Of a stretch of 40,282 nucleotides of DNA, positions 30,870-39,164 are shown piece after piece. The first letter of the stretch is position 1. Each line of letters opens with the position of its first letter. The notes beneath the pieces are model-generated. The model was not told the origin of the DNA. It saw nothing but the letters and a program-made list of their open reading frames with translations, and searched no databases. Both the position numbers and the translations under genes were made by a program. The stretch comes from Treponema sp. (GTDB lineage: Bacteria; Spirochaetota; Spirochaetia; Treponematales; Treponemataceae), in assembly GCA_022510845.1 (NCBI GenBank), contig JAFLSR010000019.1, positions 1 through 40,282 of the forward strand, read 5' to 3'.

Positions 30870-32303
30870 TCAATACGCGCCTTTTCTTCCGAGCACCACC
30901 CAAACAGTTTTTATCAGAATCCACAAATCAAGCCAAATCGACCAGTTTTGAATGTAATAGGTGTCGAGCACAACGCGGTCTTCGTAGGCAGTGTCGCTGC
31001 GACCGGAAGTCTGCCACATTCCGGAAAGCCCCGGCGTTACGGACAAAAAATAGTCGGCGTTGTCGCCGTATCGAACAAGCTCGCTTTCCGTAACCGGGCG
31101 AGGGCCTACAAAACTCATTTGTCCAAAAAAAATATTTATCAGTTGAGGCAGTTCGTCCAAACTTGTCTTTCGGATGAATTTGCCGAACGGCGTAACGCGC
31201 GGGTCGTTTTCGATTTTGCGGTCTTTTTCCCATTGCTGGCGCATTTCGGGATTTTCCTTTAAAATCGATTCGAGTTTTTCGTCCGCGTCCTTGTACATCG
31301 AACGGAATTTCCAACATTTTATTTGCTTGTGATTTTTTCCAATCCTTCCGTGTCCATACAAAACAGGCCCAGGGGAAGTGATTCTTACAAGCAGGGCGAT
31401 TATCAAACTTACAGGAAGCACAAGCGGAAGCGTGAAGAAAATTATCGCCAAATCAATTATGCGTTTTACTGCGAGATGAGATTTTTTCGTGAGATTGTGC
31501 GTGCAAGAAAATCCAACGATTCCGCCGATGTCGCGCAAATGCGGAGTGCCACTCATCAGCATATTTTGTGTATCCGAAATCACAATTGTGTATCGGAAAT
31601 TTTTCATAATTTCATCAACGGAACTTTTGTAGCCCGCGATGATGGCGACTTTTATTTTCTGTTTTTTTATGACGCGAATCAAATCTTGGCTCGGAGCGAC
31701 CATCGGAATTTTTGAATTTCTGTTTTGCGGAAAATCTCCATCGTTCACGATGAGAGCGGGCAAATATCCCAAATATGTTTTTTCCAAAAATCGTTCGATA
31801 ATCTCATCGCCGGAATTCCCAGAACAATACACCACGACTGGCAATCCCCAAAATTTTAATTTGCCACAAAATCGTCGGGCAACTTCGCGCATTCCAGGAA
31901 GCAAAATCGTAGCGAACGGAATTGCCAAAACAAGCGCGACCGCAATCGCAACTTTGTCTTCCGCGTCTTCCACAAAGATGCTTATCGCAATTCCAGCAAA
32001 TCCGAAAAAAGTGCAAATAAAAAATCGCTTCACATCTTCGGCGGGCGACGTCATAATTCCAGGATACAAATCAGCCGCATAAAACACGACTATAATCATC
32101 GGAATGTAGATGTAATATTCCACAAATGAGCGAAAATTTATAAACGAATTGTTCACAAAATTGACGATGAAAAATCCAATTCCAACGCAAAGAAAAAGTG
32201 TGATTGCATCCACAAACACAAAAACGAGGCCTTGGAAAAATGAACTTGTTCTGTGAAAATTGCGCTTGCAATAATTTTCAAAATCCTGAAATGTGCTTTC
32301 CAT
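30870..32303 (-). CDS. Undecaprenyl-phosphate sugar phosphotransferase (WbaP-like)
   Basis: 477 aa. Transfers a sugar-1-phosphate from a nucleotide sugar to undecaprenyl phosphate, starting a surface polysaccharide. The N-terminal third has several membrane segments (GLVFVFVDAITLFLCVGIGFF, IYIPMIIVVFYAADLY as parts). A Rossmann-like middle follows (PVVVYCSGNSGDEIIERF). The bacterial sugar transferase domain begins at KRIIDLAIIFFTLP and holds KCWKFRSMYKDADE, RKTSLDELPQLINI and MSFVGPRPV, the catalytic motifs. ATG 32303 is chosen with AGGAAAT upstream; a longer frame extends into the nuclease gene. It is the only clear polysaccharide initiator in the window, so it could act with the distant CMP-sugar genes, but they are 21 kb apart. 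Confidence 0.93.
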   Translation of the reverse strand: MESTFQDFENYCKRNFHRTSSFFQGLVFVFVDAITLFLCVGIGFFIVNFVNNSFINFRSFVEYYIYIPMIIVVFYAADLYPGIMTSPAEDVKRFFICTFFGFAGIAISIFVEDAEDKVAIAVALVLAIPFATILLPGMREVARRFCGKLKFWGLPVVVYCSGNSGDEIIERFLEKTYLGYLPALIVNDGDFPQNRNSKIPMVAPSQDLIRVIKKQKIKVAIIAGYKSSVDEIMKNFRYTIVISDTQNMLMSGTPHLRDIGGIVGFSCTHNLTKKSHLAVKRIIDLAIIFFTLPLVLPVSLIIALLVRITSPGPVLYGHGRIGKNHKQIKCWKFRSMYKDADEKLESILKENPEMRQQWEKDRKIENDPRVTPFGKFIRKTSLDELPQLINIFFGQMSFVGPRPVTESELVRYGDNADYFLSVTPGLSGMWQTSGRSDTAYEDRVVLDTYYIQNWSIWLDLWILIKTVWVVLGRKGAY

Positions 32304-32308
32304 ATTTC

Positions 32309-33721
32309 CTATAATTCGTAAGTTTCGCCGTACTTCGAAGCCTGCACATTTTCGAAGCCATTTTTGTTCAAATGATTTGCAAGGAATTCCTGCGCATCTT
32401 TTTCGCCGTGCACCAAGAAAATTTTCTTGAGGCGGCTCGTATCGATTCGCGAAAGCCAATCGACAATTTCTTCATAATCGGCGTGCGCACTGAACGCATT
32501 CAAAGTTTCCACTTTGGCGCGGACATTGTAAAAGTCGCCCATAATTTTCACTTCTTTTTCGCCTTCGAGAATTCTGCGTCCCAACGTATTTTCCGCCATA
32601 TAGCCCACAATCAAAATCGTGTTTTTTTCATCGGAAATATTGTTCGCCAAATGATGCAAAATTCGTCCGGCTTCGCACATTCCGTCCGCGCTCAGAATTA
32701 TCATCGGACCATCTTTTTTGTTGAGCGACTTGGATTCTTCCACACTCGTTACAAATTGCAAGTCGCCAAATCCAAACGGATTTTTGTGATGTCTGATGAA
32801 CGCATTGGAAACAGATTCATCGTAGCATTCGGGATGAACTCGGAAAATGCTTGTGGCGTTCGTTGCCATCGGCGAATCGACATAAATCGGAATGCGCGGA
32901 ATTTTATTTTTGTCCACGAGCAAGTGCAAATAATAAATCAGTTCTTGTGTGCGTTCGATTGCAAAAGAAGGAATTATGATTTTGCCTTCTTTTTCGACTG
33001 CGTTGCGAATGATTCGAATCAGTTCGTGCATCGCGAATTCTTTTTTTTCATGCTTGCGATTGCCGTAAGTACTTTCGCAGACGATGTAGTCAGGCGCGGG
33101 AAAATCCGTGGAAGGGTCGCGGACAATCGCCTTGTTGCGCCGCCCCAAATCGCCAGTAAAAAGAATTCGAGTTTCGTTTGGCGCACCATCATTCACGCGG
33201 AAAAAGGCGAACGAAGAGCCAAGAATGTGGCCTGCGTCAAAAAATTCCAGCGAAACATTTGAACCGACAAAGATTTTTCGATTGTAGGAAACCGTCAACA
33301 TTTGGTTGGCGGCTTTGATGCAGTCTGCTTCTTTGTATAGCGGCTGCCAATTAAATTTTTCGCCTTTTTTGCGCGCTTGCTTTGCAAGATATTCACGGTC
33401 GCGCGCCTGAATTCTCGCGCTGTCCATCATCACGAGATTCGCCAAATCGCGCGTGGCAGGGGTGGCGTAAATGTTTCCGTTGTAGCCTTTCTTTGCCAAA
33501 AGCGGAAGAAGCCCACAGTGGTCAAGATGACCGTGAGTCAATGCAACCGCCTCAAGTTTATCGACTGCAAAATCAAACCTGCGATTTTTTTCATCCGAGG
33601 CTTTTCGCTTGCCTTGGAATGAACCGCAGTCAATCATATATGAACGCCCGTCAATTTCAAGAATGTGTTTGGAACCAGTAACTTCCTGCGCGGCGCCAAG
33701 AGAATAAAATTTTATTGCCAT
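32309..33721 (-). CDS. Metallo-beta-lactamase / beta-CASP ribonuclease-like protein
   Basis: 470 aa, full length for RNA-processing beta-CASP nucleases (CPSF73/YSH1-like group). Metal motif LTHGHLDHCG gives H63, H65, D67 and H68. DAGHILGSS adds another His and LFTGDLGR the bridging Asp. The beta-CASP part has IVCESTYGNRKH, PSFAIERTQELIYYL, VDSPMATNAT and the C-terminal NAFSAHADYEEI. It likely processes or degrades RNA in the cytoplasm. ATG 33721 lies 5 nt after TAAAAT with TTGAAA 17 bp further upstream, predicting a leaderless message although it follows trkH by only 34 nt. Confidence 0.9.
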   Translation of the reverse strand: MAIKFYSLGAAQEVTGSKHILEIDGRSYMIDCGSFQGKRKASDEKNRRFDFAVDKLEAVALTHGHLDHCGLLPLLAKKGYNGNIYATPATRDLANLVMMDSARIQARDREYLAKQARKKGEKFNWQPLYKEADCIKAANQMLTVSYNRKIFVGSNVSLEFFDAGHILGSSFAFFRVNDGAPNETRILFTGDLGRRNKAIVRDPSTDFPAPDYIVCESTYGNRKHEKKEFAMHELIRIIRNAVEKEGKIIIPSFAIERTQELIYYLHLLVDKNKIPRIPIYVDSPMATNATSIFRVHPECYDESVSNAFIRHHKNPFGFGDLQFVTSVEESKSLNKKDGPMIILSADGMCEAGRILHHLANNISDEKNTILIVGYMAENTLGRRILEGEKEVKIMGDFYNVRAKVETLNAFSAHADYEEIVDWLSRIDTSRLKKIFLVHGEKDAQEFLANHLNKNGFENVQASKYGETYEL

Positions 33722-33726
33722 AATTT

Positions 33727-33755
33727 ATTTTATCATATAGCGGCAGGATTTTCAA
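33727..33755 (-). promoter_or_regulatory. Promoter of the beta-CASP gene, predicted leaderless
   Basis: Leftward TTGAAA (33755-33750), 17-bp spacer, TAAAAT (33732-33727), then 5 nt to ATG. The -35 box abuts the stop codon of trkH. Confidence 0.65.
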
Positions 33756-35201
33756 CTATTTCTTCCAGAAATCCGGCACGAAGAAAATTATCATCGTGTA
33801 CAGTTCAAGTCGTCCTGCCAACATAGCGAACATATACCACCATTTGAGCGCGGCAGGCAAAAAGCCACAATTCGCGCTTGGATTCAAAGCGCCAAATGCA
33901 GGCCCAACATTTCCCATCATTGAGGCGGCTCCAGAAAGTGCGGTTTGAATATCTAAGCCAGCCGCCGCGCCAAAAACCGCCGTCAGCGCAAGCAACAAAA
34001 AATACAGCGTAAAGAAAGATGCCACATTGAAAACAATGTCTTTGCGTCCTGCGCGGCCGTTCAACTGAATGCTGAAAACTCCGTGCGGATGAAGCATCTT
34101 TAAAAATTCATTGTGAGCCTGTTTTCCCATCACTACCCAGCGAATCACTTTTATTCCTCCGCCCGTAGAACCAGAACATCCGCCGATGAAAAAAAGCAGG
34201 AACAAAAGGAACTGCGCCGCGTTCGGCCACATCGCGTAATTGCTTGTGCCGAATCCCGTGGTGGAAATTATCGAAGCGATTTGGAACGAAGAAAATCTGA
34301 GCGAAGTAAAAAAGCCGCCGTAAAAATTCTTGTTGACTAAAGTTATCGCCAAGATGGAAAAAAAGAAAATCGCAAGATACGCTTTGAGTTCGCTGTTTTT
34401 GAAAATGTCGGAGAATTTTTTTGTGAGCAAATAAAAATACAGGCTGAAATTTATTCCGCACAAAAACATAAAAATCGTGCAAACCACATCCACAGCCACA
34501 GAATCGTATGCGCCGATGCTCAGATTTTTGTTGCTGAATCCGCCTGTTCCTACTGTAGAAAATGAATGAACCACCGCATCGAAAAAATTCATTCCGACAA
34601 TTTTCAGAATTATGATTTCCAAAATTGTAACGCCGCAATAAATGAGCCACAGCACTTTCGCCGTCGTTGCGATTTTTGGAGTAACCTTGCCTTTTTCAGG
34701 TCCCGTAGTTTCCGCCTTGATGAGCTGAAATCCGCCCACGCCCAAAAGCGGAAAGAGCGCGACGGTGAGAGCCACGATTCCCATTCCGCCGAGCCAATGC
34801 GTCTGCGTCCGCCACAAATTTATCGAATTCGGAATCGCTTCAACATCATCCAAAATCGTCGCACCAGTCGTGGAAAAACCCGAAACGCTTTCCCACATCG
34901 CGTTTGTCCAATTCGGAATCGCGCCGCTGAAATAAAAAGGAATCGCGCCGAGAAGCGAACAAAAAATCCACGCGAATGCCACGACGATGAACGCGCTCCT
35001 GATGGAAAGCGTGATTTTCTTTTTTCGGCCGGCAAGCAAAAACACCGCCGCCAAAATCAGGAACACCGCCATCGGAATTGCAAATGCAGGAACAACGCTG
35101 AATTCATCGAATGCGATTGCCGCACAAATCGGAAAAATCATTGTGAGCGCGACGATTCCCAAAATTGAAAATTCGATTCGCAAAAATGAAAATAAGTTCA
35201 T
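33756..35201 (-). CDS. trkH: Potassium uptake channel subunit TrkH/KtrB
   Basis: 481 aa, about ten membrane segments. Potassium-filter repeats are visible, including SGFSTTGATIL, VGTGGFSNKN, STTGFGTSNY and GMMGNVGPAF-like loops with the conserved Gly. The segment GCSGSTGGGIKVIRWVV is typical of TrkH. It forms a membrane dimer gated by the cytoplasmic TrkA. ATG 35201 overlaps the trkA stop by 4 nt, so translation is coupled. The N-terminal segment FLRIEFSILGIVALTMIFPI is the first membrane helix. Confidence 0.95.
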   Translation of the reverse strand: MNLFSFLRIEFSILGIVALTMIFPICAAIAFDEFSVVPAFAIPMAVFLILAAVFLLAGRKKKITLSIRSAFIVVAFAWIFCSLLGAIPFYFSGAIPNWTNAMWESVSGFSTTGATILDDVEAIPNSINLWRTQTHWLGGMGIVALTVALFPLLGVGGFQLIKAETTGPEKGKVTPKIATTAKVLWLIYCGVTILEIIILKIVGMNFFDAVVHSFSTVGTGGFSNKNLSIGAYDSVAVDVVCTIFMFLCGINFSLYFYLLTKKFSDIFKNSELKAYLAIFFFSILAITLVNKNFYGGFFTSLRFSSFQIASIISTTGFGTSNYAMWPNAAQFLLFLLFFIGGCSGSTGGGIKVIRWVVMGKQAHNEFLKMLHPHGVFSIQLNGRAGRKDIVFNVASFFTLYFLLLALTAVFGAAAGLDIQTALSGAASMMGNVGPAFGALNPSANCGFLPAALKWWYMFAMLAGRLELYTMIIFFVPDFWKK

Positions 35202-36640
35202 TTCGTTTCCGCTCCGAGAAGTTTCAAAACACTTTGGGTTTCGTCCGCAAGCGTAATCAAAATGAGTTGGTCGTTTGCGTCAAGCACCGTGTTTCCGACT
35301 GGCACAACGTAATTCTTCGCGTCAGATTTTTTTTCGAGCAGAACCAAAAACCTTCCTGGGTCGGAAATGTCAAAAAGCGATTTGCCCACAACTTTTGAGC
35401 CAACCGGCAAAGTGCATTCCACGATTTCAAGTTTACCTGTGGAAACCGTGTGAATTCCAGTGACGGATTTTCCGTGCAAATGGCTCATAATCGAATCGAC
35501 GATTGTATCGCGCAAAGGAACTGGAACGTCCACGCCGAGTTTTCGCGCAATCTCCGCGAATGTAGAACTTTCCACCAAACTCACCGAACGCCCCACGCCC
35601 AAAGATTCAAGATAGGCCGCGACAACCATATTAAGTTCGTGATTGTGCGTGGCGCAAATCACCAAGTCGTATTCGGTGAGACCCTCTTCGCGCAAGAAAG
35701 TTTCGTCCGTGATGTCGCCGCGAAAAACGTGCGCATTGGGATAACGTTGCGAGGCTTCCTTGGTCAGTGAACTGTCCGTATCGACGATGGCAAATTCCGA
35801 AGCAATGCTTTTTCGCCTTCCAAAAATTTTCGCAAAGAAAGAAGTCTTCTCTCTTGAAGTGAGGCGGTCGGCAATGAGCGTGCCGATTTTTCCTGCGCCG
35901 ACAAGCGCGATTTTATCAAGCGATTCGATTTTCGCGCCGCAGAGTTTCAGCAAATCGCCGATGTCGCCGGCACGCGCAAGAACGCCGATGCTGTCTCCTG
36001 CATGCAAAGTAGTCGAACCGCTTGGCAGACTTGTTTCTCCATTGTATTCGACATACGCAATCAAAAAAGGCTTTTCGGTGAGTTTTCGCACTCCGCTGAG
36101 TTGCTGGCGGTCAAACGGCGCGCCCTCCGCAATCGTGATTCTGGAAATTTCAAATTCCGAACCTTCGAACGCCATCACATCGCTCACGGCTCCATTTTCC
36201 ACCGCGCGCACAATCGCCTCCGCCGCCTCGACATCCGGATTCACCATAAAATCGATTCCGTAAAGAGGACGGTGTTTTCCGCTAAAAGTGGCGGCGTGTT
36301 TTTTGGCAGCGTCCGCCGTATTTCTGTAGTAGGAAAAATTTCGCACGCGAGCGATTTTCAAAATGTTCGGATAAACGGAATCAACGAGCGAACAAGTAAT
36401 CATATTCACTTCGTCATTGTCCGTAACGCAGACAAGCGCATCGGCCTTGGCAATTCCAATGTCTTCGAGATTTTGCAGACTGTTTCCGTCCATTTCCTTG
36501 ACATCGCAATCCAAAGAATTCGAAGAGTGCCGAACGACATCCTCGTCATTGTCAATCAGGATGACTTCGTTCTTTTCATTGATAAGGCGACGAGCAAGTT
36601 GCACGCCTGTAAAACCTGCGCCGACAATTACGATTCGCAT
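35198..36640 (-). CDS. trkA: Potassium uptake regulatory subunit TrkA
   Basis: 480 aa with two tandem RCK modules, each an NAD-binding Rossmann fold plus a TrkA-C domain. The first starts MRIVIVGAGFTGVQLARRL with DNDEDVVRHSS at strand 2. The second starts about residue 240 with KIALVGAGKIGTLIADRL. The late part includes TVSTGKLEIVECTLPVGSKVVGKSL (TrkA-C). It binds nucleotides and gates TrkH. ATG 36640 is 6 nt after TAAAAT with TTGCCA at 17 bp spacing, so the message is predicted leaderless. First gene of the leftward run trkA-trkH-nuclease-wbaP. Confidence 0.95.
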   Translation of the reverse strand: MRIVIVGAGFTGVQLARRLINEKNEVILIDNDEDVVRHSSNSLDCDVKEMDGNSLQNLEDIGIAKADALVCVTDNDEVNMITCSLVDSVYPNILKIARVRNFSYYRNTADAAKKHAATFSGKHRPLYGIDFMVNPDVEAAEAIVRAVENGAVSDVMAFEGSEFEISRITIAEGAPFDRQQLSGVRKLTEKPFLIAYVEYNGETSLPSGSTTLHAGDSIGVLARAGDIGDLLKLCGAKIESLDKIALVGAGKIGTLIADRLTSREKTSFFAKIFGRRKSIASEFAIVDTDSSLTKEASQRYPNAHVFRGDITDETFLREEGLTEYDLVICATHNHELNMVVAAYLESLGVGRSVSLVESSTFAEIARKLGVDVPVPLRDTIVDSIMSHLHGKSVTGIHTVSTGKLEIVECTLPVGSKVVGKSLFDISDPGRFLVLLEKKSDAKNYVVPVGNTVLDANDQLILITLADETQSVLKLLGAETK

Positions 36641-36646
36641 AGAATA

Positions 36647-36675
36647 ATTTTAATGGAATGCGCGACTTTTGGCAA
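36647..36675 (-). promoter_or_regulatory. trkA promoter, predicted leaderless
   Basis: Leftward TTGCCA (36675-36670), 17-bp spacer, TAAAAT (36652-36647), then 6 nt to the start codon. No Shine-Dalgarno is present. Confidence 0.72.
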
Positions 36676-36704
36676 GGGGCAAGGAGGGGGAAGTCTCCCT
36701 TGAA

Positions 36705-36748
36705 TTTCCAATATTTTTAGAAATTTCAATTTCTGAAAATATTGGAAA
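36705..36748. repeat. Long hairpin with TTCAA centre (copy D)
   Basis: 21-bp arms at 36705-36725 and 36728-36748 with one G-T type mismatch, centre TC. Inner block AGAAATT as in copies A and C. It lies upstream of the trkA promoter. Confidence 0.85.
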
Positions 36749-36960
36749 AGTCATTTTGTAACGAAGTGAAAAATGACAGTCAATAAGCCAGTTTTTTAGA
36801 AAGTGAAAAACTGGCAATCAAAATTGTCGGCGGGATTTTCGCGGGAGGGGGAGGTCTCCCCCTCGCTCCAAAGCCTGCGGCTTTTTTGCTACCCCCTCTC
36901 TTCGCAGGGAAAAGTCCCTTCGCAACTTTTCCCTGCTACCGAGTTTTTGCAGAGCAAAAA
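36749..36960. repeat. Hairpin series between trkA and the ATP-grasp operon
   Basis: TCATTTT/AAAATGA with a loop GTAACGAAGTGA, then CCAGTTTTT/AAAAACTGG (about 36787-36814). Further right are AGGGAAAAGT/ACTTTTCCCT around CCCTTCGCA and CGAGTTTTTGC/GCAAAAACTCG. The rest of the 447-base gap has no gene. The first hairpin and its flank match the element at 15547-15590. Confidence 0.75.
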
Positions 36961-36995
36961 CTCGCAGGGCGCGCCCCCTAAAACCCCGCAACGTA

Positions 36996-37024
36996 TTGAC
37001 ATTTTCCCGTAAAAAAGATATTAT
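36996..37024 (+). promoter_or_regulatory. Promoter of the ATP-grasp operon
   Basis: TTGACA (36996-37001), a 17-bp spacer and TATTAT (37019-37024). Transcription should start near 37031. Confidence 0.82.
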
Positions 37025-37038
37025 CACTTTAAGAACGC

Positions 37039-37075
37039 AAAGGCGCGACACCGTATGGTGTCGCGCCTTTTTTTT
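37039..37075 (+). terminator. Intrinsic terminator in the operon leader (attenuator)
   Basis: A 14-bp G/C-rich stem (37039-37052 with 37057-37070, core GGCGCGACACC) with loop GTAT, followed by eight Ts (37068-37075). It lies about 10 nt downstream of the predicted start and directly before the ribosome site CGGAGGAA and ATG 37088. It would stop most transcripts before the gene. Confidence 0.85.
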
Positions 37076-37087
37076 CGGAGGAAGCCT

Positions 37088-38407
37088 ATGGAAGAACTGT
37101 TGCAGAGCCTCGTGGACAGCGCGGCTCTTATCAACGAGCAGCTTGCACGCTACGGGGTCAAGTTCGGCATCTACAAAGACGGCACGTTCAACGAGCGGCT
37201 CTTTCCGTTCGACCCGATTCCGCGCGTTATTTCGGCAGGAGACTGGGAACGGCTCTCGGCTGGACTTTCTCAGCGGGTACGCGCGCTCAACTTGTTTCTT
37301 CAAGACATCTATTCGCAGAAAAGCATCATCTCAAGCAGTGTCGTGCCGGAAGATTTCGTGTTCTCGTCGTCGGGATATTTGGTGCAGTGCGAAGAAACCG
37401 CGCCACCTGGCGGCGTGTACAGCCACATCGCGGGAATTGACCTAGTGCAGGCGAAGGATGGCGAATGGTATGTGCTAGAGGACAATCTACGCATTCCATC
37501 GGGTGCGTCATACCCGCTCATTGTACGCGGACTTTGCCGCAAGTGTAGCCCCGACACGTTCATGAAGAACCGCGTGGCAGATAACCGTAGCTACGGCATA
37601 ATGCTCAAGGACGTACTTGACGACATGAACCGCGGCGGCATCAATGTGATTTACACGCCCGGACGATACAATGCGGCGTACTTTGAGCACGCATACCTCG
37701 CCGAGCAAACGGGCAGCGTACTCGCCCAGCCCGGCGACCTGTTCGTGGAGAACAACGTCGTGTACTGCCGCACACTCGGCGGACGGGAGCGCGTCGGTGC
37801 CGTATATCGCCGTATCAGCGACGAGTACCTTGACCCGCTTACGTTCCGCTCGGAGTCGCTCATCGGCATCCCCGGAATCATGGAGGCATACCGCGCGGGC
37901 AACGTGGCACTCGTGAACGCGCCGGGAAACGGCGTGGCAGACGACAAAGGAATCTACTATTTCGTGCCAAAGATGGTGCGCTACTATCTTGGCGAAGAGC
38001 CGATTCTCCAGAACGCTCCCACATACCTTCCGTTCTATGAGGAAGACCGCGAGTATGTGCTCGCCAACCTGCAAAAACTCGTCATCAAAGACGTGGCAGA
38101 GGCGGGCGGCTACGGCGTAATTTTCGGGCGTGACCTCGACCCGCAGAGGCTGTCAGAAATGGACGCACTGATTCGCAAGGAGCCGCGCCGTTGGATTGCG
38201 CAGGAAGTGATTGACTTTAAGGATTTGCCCGTCATGGACGATGGCACCGAAGCGGAACGCAAGGCGGATTTGCGCGCGTTTGTGCTGACCGGCAAGACGA
38301 CGCAGGTATGGGCAAGCGGGCTTACGCGCTTCTCGCGCGACCCTGAAAGTTTTGTCGTCAACTCGTCGCAGGGTGGCGGGTTCAAGGACACATGGATTCT
38401 CATGTGA
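37088..38407 (+). CDS. Circularly permuted ATP-grasp protein
   Basis: 439 aa, circularly permuted ATP-grasp type 2 family (DUF404/407 group, COG2308-like). Conserved blocks: FPFDPIPRVISAGDWERLSAGLSQRVRALNLFLQDIY in family form, GGVYSHIAGIDLVQAKDGEWYVLEDNLRIPSG, VYTPGRYNAAYFEH-like region, and VIKDVAEAGGYGVIFG. The end is RWIAQEVIDF, then VLTGKTTQVWASGLTRFS. It is predicted to form amide or peptide bonds using ATP; no substrate is known. The start is ATG 37088 behind CGGAGGAAG. Two partner genes follow at 16 and 21 nt. Codon use is visibly richer in G/C than the rest of the window, suggesting transfer. Confidence 0.9.
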   Translation: MEELLQSLVDSAALINEQLARYGVKFGIYKDGTFNERLFPFDPIPRVISAGDWERLSAGLSQRVRALNLFLQDIYSQKSIISSSVVPEDFVFSSSGYLVQCEETAPPGGVYSHIAGIDLVQAKDGEWYVLEDNLRIPSGASYPLIVRGLCRKCSPDTFMKNRVADNRSYGIMLKDVLDDMNRGGINVIYTPGRYNAAYFEHAYLAEQTGSVLAQPGDLFVENNVVYCRTLGGRERVGAVYRRISDEYLDPLTFRSESLIGIPGIMEAYRAGNVALVNAPGNGVADDKGIYYFVPKMVRYYLGEEPILQNAPTYLPFYEEDREYVLANLQKLVIKDVAEAGGYGVIFGRDLDPQRLSEMDALIRKEPRRWIAQEVIDFKDLPVMDDGTEAERKADLRAFVLTGKTTQVWASGLTRFSRDPESFVVNSSQGGGFKDTWILM

Positions 38408-38423
38408 ATAAGGAGACGGACAA

Positions 38424-39143
38424 ATGGATTTTGAAGGACAGATGACACAATGCACGGCGCAACGCGCACTCACGCTCAAACAAGTAGATGCCCTGTACTG
38501 GCTCGGTCGCTACAGCGAGCGTGTCCTCACCACGTTGCGCATCTTCATGGATGTATACGATTCAAGGCTTGACACCACGTTTGACTACTACGGCTACTGC
38601 GAAAAACTCGACATCAATAATGACTTCCTGTCACTTGCCGACTTCTGCGAACGGTACGCCTTTGACGACACATACGCAAGTTCCATCACTGCAAGCCTGA
38701 CTTATGCGAACAGCAACGCTATGATGCTCCGCGAGACTATCGGAAGTGACGCGCTCGCGTACATTGAGATGGCACAGAGAGCCATGCTCAGCGCACGAGT
38801 GAGCAATTCCCCGGTGCTCCAGTTCCAGCGCGTCATCGACTGCATCATGGCGTTCAAGGGTACGGTGGTGGACACCGTATTCGACCGCAACGCGCGGAAC
38901 ATCATACTGTGCGGCTACGGCGTGGAACGGCTGGACATCTATCTGCGCCTCGGCGTAAATCAAGACAGAGTGCTGTTCGAGTGCCGCCGCCTTGCCGAAG
39001 CCCTCGCATACACGGACGTGGAATGCGATACGCTCCAGCTCCAAAGAATCACCGGCGACCTCTGCGAGCCGGATTCGGTGCAGGACAGCGTAGACAAAAT
39101 AGTTCTGCTTCAACTGATTGACGAAATGTTCGCGTTCTCCTGA
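38424..39143 (+). CDS. Alpha-E domain protein
   Basis: 239 aa, almost all helical; the alpha-E family (COG2307/DUF403) always found beside circularly permuted ATP-grasp proteins. The entry VDALYWLGRYSERVLTTLRIFMDVYD carries the conserved W-x-x-R-Y-x-E-R helix. The end has RLAEALAYTDVE. Its function is unknown; it may hold the substrate or link the ATP-grasp and transglutaminase partners. ATG 38424 follows AAGGAGACGG. It is part of the three-gene G/C-richer cassette. Confidence 0.88.
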   Translation: MDFEGQMTQCTAQRALTLKQVDALYWLGRYSERVLTTLRIFMDVYDSRLDTTFDYYGYCEKLDINNDFLSLADFCERYAFDDTYASSITASLTYANSNAMMLRETIGSDALAYIEMAQRAMLSARVSNSPVLQFQRVIDCIMAFKGTVVDTVFDRNARNIILCGYGVERLDIYLRLGVNQDRVLFECRRLAEALAYTDVECDTLQLQRITGDLCEPDSVQDSVDKIVLLQLIDEMFAFS

Positions 39144-39164
39144 CAGTGGGTGGAGGTTCGGCTG

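Noticed and set aside
32372..33262. 296-codon forward frame over the beta-CASP gene
   Set aside because: Opposite strand of a well-conserved nuclease; no homology or ribosome site.
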